Assembly (NCBI GenBank): GCA_024684035.1
Contig: JAIKXQ010000044.1
Span: forward strand, 1 to 64,000
Direction: 5' to 3'
Length of the DNA: 64,000 nucleotides
Origin: Eubacterium sp.
Lineage (GTDB): Bacteria; Bacillota; Clostridia; Lachnospirales; Lachnospiraceae
The notes under the pieces were generated by a model. The model did not search any database. It saw only the letters and a program-made list of their open reading frames with translations, and was not told the origin of the DNA. Below are positions 36,406-44,742 of the stretch, one piece after another. A program made the translations under genes and the position numbers. Every line of letters starts with the position of its first letter. The first letter of the stretch is position 1.

Positions 36406-38310
36406 TCAGTCTCCGTACATCTCGTCCAGGATCCGGTAGAGTTCGAGATTCTCATCCTGCATCTCTCCGGTTTTTTCACCGATTTCATGTACGTCCGCGC
36501 CAGGCTCCTGCCCCTTTGTACCGCTCTTTTTCCACCTGGGAAGTTCCTGTCCCTCCAGATCCGGAAGGATAGAACCGGAACTTGTTCCGTTGGGATCCCC
36601 GGTCCGGATAAAGTTCAGCGCGTAGCTGTGAAACTCCTCACTGACTTCCAGATCCTTCCCGGTGTAAAGCCCTGCTCCCGCTTTCTTCCCGGTGGGGATA
36701 TTTCCGTATAAATACACTTCCTCTCCGCTGTGCCATGCGCCCAGACGGCCGTTTTCTTTCGTAAAAAAGTACTCATACACAGGAATCTTCTCCGCGGTCT
36801 GTCTTGTCCACATGTAATGGGAATATCCGAAATAGAAGGCGGAAAAAATTTTCTCATAAGCTTCCGACGCCTCGCTGTCGGTGTTCACCGGATAGAGTTC
36901 CAGAACCCGGTCGGTATAGTCCCCGAGTATTGTCTCCAGTTTTTCGTGTATGTTTTTTGCTGTGATGCGGTCAAAGAGCACAAAAGGTGCAGCCTCTTCC
37001 CTGTTGTATCCGTTGAGAAGAGCCGTCTCATTGAACTGCCCGTCACGGTAATACTCAAAAGGAGTCTTCGCCAGCGCCTGTCCGTCCACCGTGATGTGAT
37101 GGTTGAGCTCCGCCATATTTACGATTCTTTCTGCCGGCAGTTCTCTCATTTTTTTCAGTTCCTGACGCCTCTCCTCGCTGCTTCGCTCCGGTGCCTGTCC
37201 CCCGGATGCAGCTTCTCCAATACCAAGAGCCACTCTGGTATCCGCCCCGTCCGCCAGTGCCTGCTCCATCAGCCGGAAGGAATGAGGCGGTTCCTTCGTG
37301 GATACAGACGAACTCTCCGCGATTACTTTCGTAAAAAGTCCCTTTGCCATCGGGCTTGCGCAGAGTGCGCTGACCGAGGCGGATCCCGCCGACTCCCCGG
37401 CCAGAGTGACATCCTCCGGATTTCCGCCGAAAGCCTCAATATTGTCTCTTACCCATTCCAGAGCCTTGATCTGATCCAGCAGGCCGTAATTTCCGGTGGT
37501 TCCCGTCTTCGATTCCTCCGCCAGTGCTTCATCCGCGTAGTAGCCGAAGACGCCCAGTCGATAAGCCATGTTCACGACCACAACCCCGTCCTTCGCAAAT
37601 GTACGTCCGCTGTAATCGTCATACCAGGGCTGCCCGGTCTTCAGAGATCCCCCGTGTACATAGACGAGAACCGGCGCCTTGCGGATGTCCCCCGCCGGTT
37701 TCCAGATATTGATATAGAGGGAATCCTCGCTCATCATTGTCCGGTAGTCGTCCCTGAGGGTCATTTCGTAATCATGGTAGCCGACGATCTGCGACAGTGA
37801 ATCGTAAATCCTGCTGTTGGAAGGCTGCATAGACATCGGCGCAAAGTGGTCGCACACTTTCACGCCCTCCCAGGGCTCCGGATCCTGTGGTTCCTTCCAG
37901 CGAAGATCCCCCACCGGAGGTTTCGCGTAAGGAATGCCGGTGTACATCTCTACCGTTTCATCCCCGGTGAGGACGCCGCGGATATCTCCCTGTGCCACAT
38001 GTACAATTCCCGTCTGCTTCGGCTCATCCACCTCGGGCACTGCCGGCACCAGACGATAAGGTCCCTGGGTCAACAGTACGATGGCTGCCCCGGACGCAAA
38101 AAGGCAGAGCCAGCTGATCGTTCGAATCAGCTTGCCTCTGCCTGACAGTTTTCTTCTGTATAGAACGGCAAACACCACAAAAAGCAGGAGCATGATGCCC
38201 CAGCCTGCCGGAATATTCTTATTGAGTTCCAGCACGGCAAAAAACACCAGCCCAGTAAGGATAAGAGCAACATAAAAGATCAATTTTCCTGCAACCGATG
38301 ACTTCTTCAT
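36406..38310 (-). CDS. Membrane-anchored carboxylesterase type B
   Basis: Alpha/beta-hydrolase of the carboxylesterase/cholinesterase family. About four TM helices at the N-terminus (residues about 10-105) precede an external esterase domain. Motifs: EDSLYINIWKP, oxyanion-hole VYVHGGSL, nucleophile elbow LAGESAGSASVSA, and the His region GAWHSGEE. The TM anchor is not typical of bacterial type-B esterases, which are usually soluble. ATG 38310 with AAGGTGG upstream; an in-frame TTG at 38316 is less likely. Substrate unknown. Confidence 0.88.
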   Translation of the reverse strand: MKKSSVAGKLIFYVALILTGLVFFAVLELNKNIPAGWGIMLLLFVVFAVLYRRKLSGRGKLIRTISWLCLFASGAAIVLLTQGPYRLVPAVPEVDEPKQTGIVHVAQGDIRGVLTGDETVEMYTGIPYAKPPVGDLRWKEPQDPEPWEGVKVCDHFAPMSMQPSNSRIYDSLSQIVGYHDYEMTLRDDYRTMMSEDSLYINIWKPAGDIRKAPVLVYVHGGSLKTGQPWYDDYSGRTFAKDGVVVVNMAYRLGVFGYYADEALAEESKTGTTGNYGLLDQIKALEWVRDNIEAFGGNPEDVTLAGESAGSASVSALCASPMAKGLFTKVIAESSSVSTKEPPHSFRLMEQALADGADTRVALGIGEAASGGQAPERSSEERRQELKKMRELPAERIVNMAELNHHITVDGQALAKTPFEYYRDGQFNETALLNGYNREEAAPFVLFDRITAKNIHEKLETILGDYTDRVLELYPVNTDSEASEAYEKIFSAFYFGYSHYMWTRQTAEKIPVYEYFFTKENGRLGAWHSGEEVYLYGNIPTGKKAGAGLYTGKDLEVSEEFHSYALNFIRTGDPNGTSSGSILPDLEGQELPRWKKSGTKGQEPGADVHEIGEKTGEMQDENLELYRILDEMYGD

Positions 38311-38394
38311 ATCCAAACCACCTTTTCATTATTTCCAGCTACAACACATCTCCCTGCCTGTCCTTATGTCTCCTCTCGTCCGTCTGTTGCTCTG

Positions 38395-39246
38395 TTATTC
38401 TGTCATTCCATCCCCTTCATCGTCAGGGCCGGTCACCCTCTGAATGTGCATTGCCAGATATCCTGTCTCCGCATCCGGGAGACTGCACTTAAGTTTCCTG
38501 CTCATATCTTCGCACACCTGACCGGCGATTTCAAACGCTTCCGGATAATGAAGTTTCATATAATCGTTCAGGTTCATCTTCAGCTTCTCCCCGGTGTGAA
38601 TCCGCTTTACCATGTAGCGGATATGATTCATCATCCTGTTGTAGCCCAGAGACATAATTTCCACCCGGGTTCCTGTCAATTCCTCGATTTTTTCCACACA
38701 CTCCCTGACAATCTCTGCCGTCTGCAGGGCATCGGAGACTTTCTCATCCATGATGGCTGAATGGATATGCAGGGCAATGAAGCCGATTTCATCCTCTGAA
38801 ATCTCCAGATCGAACCGCTTCCTGATCAGAGGATAGGCACACATGGCGACCTTGTACTCCATATAGAAAATCGTCTGAATATCCGGGGTGAGGGGATTGC
38901 CGATCCTCTCTCCCTTCTTCATCCTGCGGATGGCAAATTCCAGATGATCCGCCAGGGGAAAAATAGCGTCTCTGTCCAGCTCTCCCATATGCTTCTGCGC
39001 CTCATCCAGAATCTCGCCTGCCAGTTCCAGGCATTCCGGATTCACATGACGGATGATATCCCTGGCGTCCCCTCTCTCGGAGGCGGGTTTCAGAGAATAC
39101 ACATTGACTTCGGCGCCTGCCTCGATCCTCTCTGCGATTTTTTTCCCGAAGCCGATTCCCCTTCCGATGAGCAGATATTCGTCCGTACCATCCTCATCGA
39201 CGGCGACTACGGCATTGTGATTCAGCACTTTATTGATTCTGTACAT
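38395..39246 (-). CDS. BglG/LicT-family transcriptional antiterminator
   Basis: RNA-binding antiterminator controlled by PTS phosphorylation. The N-terminal CAT domain (MYRINKVLNHNAVVAVDEDG, GRGIGFGKK; about residues 1-55) is followed by PRD1 (about 65-170) and PRD2 (about 175-280). Candidate phosphorylated histidines are LADHLEFA, ALHIHSA and YLAMHIQRV. 283 residues, family length; GAGGAG RBS. It lies downstream of the EIICBA gene but is separated by a hairpin and repeat A3, so it probably has its own transcript. It is the obvious candidate regulator of that PTS gene. Confidence 0.93.
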   Translation of the reverse strand: MYRINKVLNHNAVVAVDEDGTDEYLLIGRGIGFGKKIAERIEAGAEVNVYSLKPASERGDARDIIRHVNPECLELAGEILDEAQKHMGELDRDAIFPLADHLEFAIRRMKKGERIGNPLTPDIQTIFYMEYKVAMCAYPLIRKRFDLEISEDEIGFIALHIHSAIMDEKVSDALQTAEIVRECVEKIEELTGTRVEIMSLGYNRMMNHIRYMVKRIHTGEKLKMNLNDYMKLHYPEAFEIAGQVCEDMSRKLKCSLPDAETGYLAMHIQRVTGPDDEGDGMTE

Positions 39247-39265
39247 GGTATCTCCTCTAAATCAA

Positions 39266-39437
39266 AACAAAGTCCGCAAGCGGACATCAACTCCCCCATC
39301 CCCTCCATCCTCCCGGTGAGCGCGGCGGACGAAAGGCGCGCGAGCAGAATCGCGAAGCAATCTTCCCATCTGCGAGCTGCTCATCTAAGCGGAGCGTTTT
39401 GTCTTATAGGGAATGCGAAGCAATTTCCTATGGGACA
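39266..39437 (+). repeat. Family A intergenic repeat, copy A3
   Basis: Same block order as A1 and A4. The closing hairpin is GTCTTATAGG ... CCTATGGGAC, where two A-U/G-C pairs of A1 become G-U pairs. Directly beside the hairpin at 39439. Confidence 0.85.
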
Positions 39438-39438
39438 A

Positions 39439-39479
39439 GGAAAGCCGCGCAGAAGCCTTGAAGTTCTGCGCGGCTTTCC
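39439..39479 (-). terminator. Perfect 16-bp hairpin after ptsG
   Basis: GGAAAGCCGCGCAGAA (39439-39454) with its exact reverse complement (39464-39479), 9-base loop. The following T-tract is weak (CCTTGTCCC on the minus strand), so termination may be incomplete. Confidence 0.6.
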
Positions 39480-39615
39480 TACTTAATGCAATTGTATCAT
39501 AATCGTGAATGAATAAAAGACAGAATTGTCTCTTGTGACCGTTTTCTTGTGCAAAATGACATCAATTCATTCCTTCATGTCGCACATAAACCGAATCATT
39601 CACACATTTCCCCGA

Positions 39616-41772
39616 TTAATCACAGATGTCCACTTCCATGAGGGGCTCACCGGCCTTGATGTCTCCGGTGTGAAGAAGGCGTACTTCCTGGCCATCCTCC
39701 AGGTCTGTGCAGATGATCGGTGAAACGATGGAAGGCGCATGGCTTGCAAGGAAGTCAAGGTCAAGCTTCATCATCGGCTCTCCCTTCTTCACATGCTGTC
39801 CGTCCTTAACCATGACCTCAAAACCTTCGCCGTTCAGTTTCACAGTGTCGATACCGATGTGAAGAAGCATGCTCACACCAGTGTCTGTCATGAATCCGAT
39901 GGCATGTTTTGTATCAAAGACAAAGGCGATCGTTCCGTCTTCCGGAGCGTATACGATATTCTCTGCAGGAGTCATTGCGGATCCTGCTCCCATCATTCCG
40001 CCTGCAAAAGCCTCGTCCGGTGCCTCAGAGAGGTCAGCGGCTTTTCCCGTGATCGGGCTGCTGATGGTTACTGTGCGCACAGCCTTTTTCTCTGTTGTCT
40101 CAGTCGTTGCTTCGGCTGCAGACTCAGTCTCCTCATCCTCTGCGATATACTCCGTATTCGGAGCTTTCTCAAGATAGTCCTCAAGATTGGATTTGATTAC
40201 CGTTACTCTCGGTCCGTAGATCACCTGTACGCCCTGTCCTTTGTGAACAACTCCGGAAGCTCCGGTTGCCTTCAGCATAGCGTCGTTTACAAGCTCAGAT
40301 TTCACCACGGTACAACGAAGTCTTGTGGCACAGCAGTCTACGTCTACAATGTTTTTCTTTCCGCCAAGGCCCTTCATGATTCTGTCGCTGAGAAGATCAT
40401 CCTCGCTGAGTGCGGAGCCGTCTTTCTTTGCGAGATAGTCTGCTTTGCTGAAGAGCTTTGTCTCTGTATCGTCATCCTCGCGTCCCGGAGTCTTCAGATC
40501 AAGCTTTTTGATCAGGAAGGTGAAGATGAAGTAGTACAGGAAGAAGTAAATAATACCTACCGGTACGATCAGCAGCCAGCTTGTTTTCTCATTTCCCTGA
40601 AGGATTCCGAAGAGGAAGAGATCCAGGAAACCGCCGGAGAAGGTAAGACCTACAGCGATATTCAGAATGTGCGCAATCATGTATGCCGTTCCGGCAAGTA
40701 CTACCTGAACACCGAAGAGAATCGGAGCTGCAAACAGGAAGGAGAACTCGATCGGCTCTGTGATTCCTGTAAACATGGATGCAAGGGCTGCGGAAAGAAG
40801 AAGTCCGCCGGCCTGTTTCTTTTTCTCAGGTTTTGCTGTGCGGTACATAGCAAGGGCAGCACCCGGAAGACCGAAGATCATGAAGATGAACTCTCCGGAG
40901 AAGTATCTGCAGGCATCTGCGCTGAAGTGTGCCACATTTGCGGAGTCAGCAAGCTGCGCGAAGAAGATGTTCTGACCACCTTCGATCATTTTTCCTGCAA
41001 CTTCGAGATGTCCTCCAACAGCAGTCTGCCAGAAAGGCATGTAGAATACATGATGAAGACCGAAAGGAATCAGTGCTCTCTTGATGAGACCGAATACCAG
41101 GGTTCCTGCATAACCACTGTTTGTAACAAGTCCGCCCAGTGCGAAAATGCCGTTCTGTACAGCCGGCCATACGAAGTACATCAGAATTCCCACGAACATG
41201 TATACCAGTGTGGAAATAATCGGAACGAAACGGGAACCGCTGAAGAAAGAGATGGCAGCCGGCAGCTCGATCTTGTGGAATCTGTTGTGAAGTGCCGCAA
41301 CACCGAGACCGACGATGATTCCGCCGAACACACCCATCTGCAGGGTCTGAATACCACACATGCTGGTGATGGTACCACCGAGAACGTCTTTGGAGATACT
41401 TCCGTCAGCAAGAATCTTGCCGTTCAGTGTGAGCATAGCCTCAACGGTGATGTTCATAACGAAGTAAGCGATCATAGAAGCAAGAGCAGCTACTTCCTTC
41501 TCCTTCTTCGCCATACCGATGGCTACGCCCACTGCGAAGATCAGAGGCAGATTGCTGAAGATCGCATTTCCGACAGCGTTCATGATCATAAGCAGAGCAT
41601 GAAGTACGGTACCGTCTCCTAAAATCTTGCCAAGTCCGTAAGTTTCAATGGTTGTTGGGTTGGTGAATGTGCTTCCCAGTCCGAGCAGAAGTCCTGCTAC
41701 CGGAAGGATTGCGATGGGCAGCATAAAGCTTCGTCCCACACGCTGCAGTACGCCGAAAATTTTGTCTTTCAT
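39616..41772 (-). CDS. ptsG: Glucose-type PTS transporter EIICBA
   Basis: Sugar-uptake permease of the phosphotransferase system; 718 residues in the order EIIC-EIIB-EIIA. EIIC has about ten TM segments (residues 1-400; FMLPIAILPVAGLLLGLG, GITEPIEFSF). EIIB has the phospho-Cys in DVDCCATRLRCTV. EIIA has the phospho-His in SMLLHIGIDTVKLNG. A Thr/Glu-rich linker (EDEETESAAEATTETTEKK) joins EIIB and EIIA. ATG 41772 follows AAGGAGGAATT; the open frame upstream of it is leader. Glucose is the likely substrate, but N-acetylglucosamine or a mixed hexose cannot be excluded. Confidence 0.92.
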   Translation of the reverse strand: MKDKIFGVLQRVGRSFMLPIAILPVAGLLLGLGSTFTNPTTIETYGLGKILGDGTVLHALLMIMNAVGNAIFSNLPLIFAVGVAIGMAKKEKEVAALASMIAYFVMNITVEAMLTLNGKILADGSISKDVLGGTITSMCGIQTLQMGVFGGIIVGLGVAALHNRFHKIELPAAISFFSGSRFVPIISTLVYMFVGILMYFVWPAVQNGIFALGGLVTNSGYAGTLVFGLIKRALIPFGLHHVFYMPFWQTAVGGHLEVAGKMIEGGQNIFFAQLADSANVAHFSADACRYFSGEFIFMIFGLPGAALAMYRTAKPEKKKQAGGLLLSAALASMFTGITEPIEFSFLFAAPILFGVQVVLAGTAYMIAHILNIAVGLTFSGGFLDLFLFGILQGNEKTSWLLIVPVGIIYFFLYYFIFTFLIKKLDLKTPGREDDDTETKLFSKADYLAKKDGSALSEDDLLSDRIMKGLGGKKNIVDVDCCATRLRCTVVKSELVNDAMLKATGASGVVHKGQGVQVIYGPRVTVIKSNLEDYLEKAPNTEYIAEDEETESAAEATTETTEKKAVRTVTISSPITGKAADLSEAPDEAFAGGMMGAGSAMTPAENIVYAPEDGTIAFVFDTKHAIGFMTDTGVSMLLHIGIDTVKLNGEGFEVMVKDGQHVKKGEPMMKLDLDFLASHAPSIVSPIICTDLEDGQEVRLLHTGDIKAGEPLMEVDICD

Positions 41773-41954
41773 AATTCCTCCTTGTAGTATGAAGACGGGC
41801 TGTCTGTTCTGTTGAACCGGCTTCCCCTTTCGGAACTCTTTTTCTGCTTTATCTCCCGTAAAGCAAAAAAAATAGCCACTCACAGACACAGACATCAATT
41901 AAAATGTTCTATATCCAGCGAATGCCTACCTAAAGTAACATACTGTATTTCTAG

Positions 41955-41981
41955 GGATAGAATAACACAGGTTTTCTATCC
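41955..41981. promoter_or_regulatory. Inverted repeat in the ptsG upstream region
   Basis: GGATAGAA (41955-41962) and TTCTATCC (41974-41981), 8-bp arms, 11-base spacer. On the minus strand it begins just after a TTGACG box. It may be an operator or the upper part of an RNA antiterminator target for the BglG-type protein; I could not match it to a RAT consensus. Confidence 0.5.
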
Positions 41982-42034
41982 GCGTCAATATTTTTTTATT
42001 TTTTCTTTAGACTTTCTTAATTATCCACATCGCT

Positions 42035-42091
42035 TTCAATTTGGTCATTTCATTTTCATATGACCAAATTGAATTCACCCTTGATCAAATT
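42035..42091. promoter_or_regulatory. Long inverted repeat with third half-site
   Basis: TTCAATTTGGTCAT (42035-42048) and ATGACCAAATTGAA (42060-42073) are perfect reverse complements, 14 bp each. A third related half, TTGATCAAATT, follows at 42081-42091. Likely a multimer operator between ptsG and the rightward gene; regulator unknown. Confidence 0.6.
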
Positions 42092-42122
42092 AAATAACGC
42101 TCGCTTTTTTTCTCCCCTGTCA

Positions 42123-42131
42123 TGGTATAAT
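42123..42131 (+). promoter_or_regulatory. Extended -10 promoter of the small membrane protein gene
   Basis: TGGTATAAT: TG-N-TATAAT with TATAAT at 42126-42131. There is no good -35, which is tolerated with an extended -10. 35 bases before the ATG. Confidence 0.6.
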
Positions 42132-42166
42132 GTTAAAAATACTGATGGAAACAGGAGGAAAAGAAT

Positions 42167-42574
42167 ATGTCAGGAAGAAAACGAAAACGCCGCGGTTCCT
42201 TCGCGGGAAAAATGATTCGCTGCCTGATCATACTTTTGGCGCTCACCTCCGGCGTCATGTATTTCTGTCAGAAACCGGTTCGCAGACTTATCGCCGAGAC
42301 GGTCGTGGATCATGCCGTCAAGGAGTCGATTCAGTACGCAGGCGCGGAACACCCGGAAATCCAGCAGGCCATCGACAGCCTGACGCCGGAGGACAAAGAA
42401 GCCGTGACGGAGATCGTGGAGAACAATATCACCCCGGACAAAGTTGCCGCCGTCAACAATTACCTGGAGAGCGGCGATTACCGGGGATTGATTACCTACG
42501 CGCAGCAAAATCTCACTCCAGAGGAGTACAACCGTCTGGAGCAGATCTACGCAAACTACGCGGGACAGCCGTAA
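42167..42574 (+). CDS. Small membrane-anchored protein, function unknown
   Basis: 135 residues. A very basic N-terminus (MSGRKRKRRG) is followed by one TM helix (about 17-35, IRCLIILLALTSGVMYF) and an extracytoplasmic, acidic helical domain of about 95 residues with repeated SLTPEDKE / NITPDKVA / NLTPEEYN segments. That spacing suggests a small helical repeat. No family recognised. AGGAGGAAAAG RBS. It has its own promoter and terminator. Confidence 0.75.
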   Translation: MSGRKRKRRGSFAGKMIRCLIILLALTSGVMYFCQKPVRRLIAETVVDHAVKESIQYAGAEHPEIQQAIDSLTPEDKEAVTEIVENNITPDKVAAVNNYLESGDYRGLITYAQQNLTPEEYNRLEQIYANYAGQP

Positions 42575-42575
42575 A

Positions 42576-42611
42576 ACGCAGGAAGCGCCCATCATGCTTC
42601 CTGTGTTTTTT
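42576..42611 (+). terminator. Terminator of the small membrane protein gene
   Basis: ACGCAGGAAGC (42576-42586) with GCTTCCTGTGT (42596-42606), followed by TTTTTT. The T-run touches the stop codon of the convergent GNAT gene. Confidence 0.85.
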
Positions 42612-43056
42612 ACAATTTCCTGCGCAGATAAATCATGTCGATGAGCTGCACACCCTCCTCAAAAATCGGATGGTCATAGTTCCTCAGAAAGAACTTCTCA
42701 ATGACGTGATGTCTTTCAAATCCGCATTTCTCATAAAAAGGGATCGTCAGGGGACTATCACCCGTTCCCACCTGAAGAACCTGAAAACGATCCCGATATT
42801 CCCGTGCGATGAAATCAATCAACATCCTTCCGTACCCCCTGCCGTGAGCTTCCGGAAGGGTTGCGATGTTCTTGATCTCCAAGATCCCGTCGCCTTCATC
42901 TGTGACGACACATTCTCCTTTGATCTCCTCATCCTCCAGGACATACATGGTACCCCTGTCCAGATACTTTTCAATCATATCTTCCTGCTCGTCCGCAAGG
43001 AACAGCAAGTCCATGTAATCTCTTTTATAATTTCTCACTTCATATATTATCATCAT
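42610..43056 (-). CDS. GNAT-family N-acetyltransferase
   Basis: 148 residues with the acetyl-CoA pyrophosphate-binding loop AHGRGYGRMLIDF and a C-terminal strand/helix typical of the fold (PFYEKCGFERHHVIEKFFLRNY). Substrate unknown; similar small GNATs act on protein N-termini or small amines. GGGAG RBS before tandem ATGs. Convergent with the small membrane protein gene and divergent from the ART/HTH module. Confidence 0.87.
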   Translation of the reverse strand: MMIIYEVRNYKRDYMDLLFLADEQEDMIEKYLDRGTMYVLEDEEIKGECVVTDEGDGILEIKNIATLPEAHGRGYGRMLIDFIAREYRDRFQVLQVGTGDSPLTIPFYEKCGFERHHVIEKFFLRNYDHPIFEEGVQLIDMIYLRRKL

Positions 43057-43100
43057 AGATCTCCCTCAATTTAATTTTATATGTCTTGCAAAACTTTTCT

Positions 43101-43143
43101 AAGTAATATTACTTCAGCAAGTTATTGAACTTATTTAAGTAAC
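43101..43143. promoter_or_regulatory. Candidate autoregulatory operator of the HTH-DUF3990 gene
   Basis: Perfect palindrome AAGTAATATTACTT (43101-43114), then AAGTT-ATTG-AACTT (43119-43132), then AAGTAAC (43137-43143). These AAGTWA half-sites are spaced about 18 bp apart, just upstream of the start. This fits binding by the XRE-type HTH of the same protein. Confidence 0.6.
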
Positions 43144-43176
43144 ATGATATAAATAAGATGAAAGGTGATTAAAGAA

Positions 43177-44031
43177 ATGGATTATAATTTCCCGGATGAT
43201 CTGAAGGCAATTCGCGAAATACTTGGAATAACACAGACCGAACTGGCAAAAAGAATTGGTGTCCAACAGGTTACACTATCCCGAAATGAATCAGGTAAAA
43301 CGTCAGCCTCGCCGAAACTACTGGAGCAAGTATACGGCTTTGCTTTTGATCATAATATAAAGCTAGGCAGACTCAAAGAAATGCTGTGGCTTGAAAATCT
43401 GAAACCGGGGCATAAGCTTCTTTTTCATGGAGCAAAAAGCGAAATCGAAGGTGAGATAAGCATTAACAAAAGCCGTACAAACAATGACTTCGGACAGGGA
43501 TTTTACACCGGTGAAAGCTATACTCAGGCGCTTTCCTTTGTATCAGGTTTTGATCATTCTTCGGTTTATTATCTTGATTTTAATGTATCTGAGCTGAAAT
43601 GCAAACAGTATAAGGTTAACCAGGAATGGATGCTTACCATTGCTTATTACAGGGGAACTCTGGAAGAATACAGCGAACATCCCACGATAAAAAAACTGAT
43701 CACTGAGTCAAGGAACTGCGATTATATCATTGCGCCCATCGCGGACAATCGAATGTTCCAGATTATCAATTCTTTTATCGCCGGTGAAATAACAGACGAG
43801 CAGTGCAAACATTGTCTTGCCGCCACAAATCTTGGCAATCAGTACGTGTTCACAAGCGAACAGGCTGTCCAACAACTGAAAATTCTTGAGAGATCATATA
43901 TTTCTTTCAGCGAAAGAGAACATTATAAGAATCTAAGAGCTGAAGATACCAGGCTGGGAGATGATAAGGTGAAACTGGCTAGAAGACAGTTCAGAGGAAT
44001 GGGAAAATACATAGATGAAATTCTGAAATAA
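43177..44031 (+). CDS. XRE HTH protein fused to a DUF3990 (ADP-ribosyltransferase-like) domain
   Basis: 284 residues. An N-terminal XRE/Cro HTH (IREILGITQTELAKRIGVQQVTLSRNESGK, given here as a region of about residues 12-45) is followed by a DUF3990 domain with LFHGAKS and NNDFGQGFYTGESYTQAL. These resemble the His and Tyr/Phe positions of the ART fold. A C-terminal basic helix ends the protein. ATG 43177 has AAAGGTG 9 bases upstream; the GTG at 43165 overlaps that RBS. DUF3990 proteins occur in toxin-antitoxin-like loci; a fusion of DNA-binding and ART-like parts in one chain is noteworthy. The region is AT-richer than its neighbours, suggesting transfer. The partner gene follows 25 bases on. 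Confidence 0.8.
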   Translation: MDYNFPDDLKAIREILGITQTELAKRIGVQQVTLSRNESGKTSASPKLLEQVYGFAFDHNIKLGRLKEMLWLENLKPGHKLLFHGAKSEIEGEISINKSRTNNDFGQGFYTGESYTQALSFVSGFDHSSVYYLDFNVSELKCKQYKVNQEWMLTIAYYRGTLEEYSEHPTIKKLITESRNCDYIIAPIADNRMFQIINSFIAGEITDEQCKHCLAATNLGNQYVFTSEQAVQQLKILERSYISFSEREHYKNLRAEDTRLGDDKVKLARRQFRGMGKYIDEILK

Positions 44032-44056
44032 GATTTGAAGGGAGATGGATATCGAC

Positions 44057-44560
44057 ATGAAAAAAATAGATAATGACGGTCTCCTTCTATGTGACATACA
44101 GGCTAAGGCATTTGAGTTATCCGGCTCTGCGCAGAATACGAGTTCAGAGATTTTTATCCGAAGGTTTATGAATAGCGATGCGGCCAGACAGCTGGATAAC
44201 GCGGCTGTGTTGCAGAGTAACACGCAGGCCGCGGATCTTCTGATTCTTATTGATGAAGAATATGGCAGGTCAGATTACGGTTCCGTAAAATACAGCCCCA
44301 ATGAACTCTACTGGATCGGCTATATCTACCGCTACTATGCTTACACATATAACATGACCTCCAGACAGGTATATAAAACCGTTAAGCCGAAAGAATTACG
44401 CGGGCTGTTCCTGCCATACCACACCATGGATCCTTCTCAGGCCATTGACAGAATCCTGGAAGCAAAGGGACTTTCAAATAACGAAAGCGACGAAGAAAAA
44501 AGACAATTTGAAATCTATAAAAGAATAAGAAATAAGACAAAACCCGCCCGGGAACGTTAA
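44057..44560 (+). CDS. Partner protein of the HTH-DUF3990 gene, putative antitoxin or toxin
   Basis: 167 residues from ATG 44057 (ATG 44045 is also possible, but AGGGAG touches it). I do not recognise a named family with certainty. An N-terminal helical half has SSEIFIRRFMNSDAARQLD. A distinct middle block reads ELYWIGYIYRYYAYTYNMT, and a conserved-looking block reads LRGLFLPYHTMDPSQAIDRI. The basic C-terminus (RNKTKPARER) is encoded by the left arm of the terminator. Role as cognate partner is inferred from the 25-base spacing and shared AT-richness. Confidence 0.65.
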   Translation: MKKIDNDGLLLCDIQAKAFELSGSAQNTSSEIFIRRFMNSDAARQLDNAAVLQSNTQAADLLILIDEEYGRSDYGSVKYSPNELYWIGYIYRYYAYTYNMTSRQVYKTVKPKELRGLFLPYHTMDPSQAIDRILEAKGLSNNESDEEKRQFEIYKRIRNKTKPARER

Positions 44561-44609
44561 TCACAGAGTCTTCTTCTGTGATCGCCATTCCCGGGCGGGT
44601 TCTGTTTTT
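44541..44609 (+). terminator. Strong terminator overlapping the end of the partner gene
   Basis: AACCCGCCCGGGA (44541-44553) with its exact reverse complement (44589-44601), plus inner ATCACAGA / TCTGTGAT pairing and a TTTTT tail at 44605-44609. The left arm lies within the last codons before the stop at 44560. Confidence 0.85.
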
Positions 44610-44742
44610 ACTACTATTCTACTGTTTTTCTGTCGGATTGTTAAACAGGATGTCTTTTCCTGCGATTGCTTACGGAGAGTTCCGGCTATGCTCCCCGGAT
44701 GCTTTCTCCGGATCTACCGGATGCTATACGTGCAATTTTTGT

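Larger units (their letters stand above)
39247..39615. other. Spacer between ptsG and the antiterminator gene
   Basis: 369 bases: repeat A3, a perfect 16-bp hairpin (39439-39479) and about 135 AT-rich bases with no gene. A promoter for the antiterminator gene is expected near here but none stands out. Confidence 0.6.
41773..42166. other. Regulatory region between ptsG and the small membrane protein
   Basis: 394 AT-rich bases with no gene. They contain a 27-bp inverted repeat (41955-41981) in the ptsG leader/promoter region, a 39-bp inverted repeat with an extra half-site (42035-42091), and an extended -10 promoter reading right (42123-42131). Confidence 0.65.

Noticed and set aside
39739..41622. 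627-codon plus-strand open frame opposite ptsG
   Set aside because: ptsG is unambiguous (EIIC, EIIB and EIIA motifs). The opposite frame is a codon-bias artefact.
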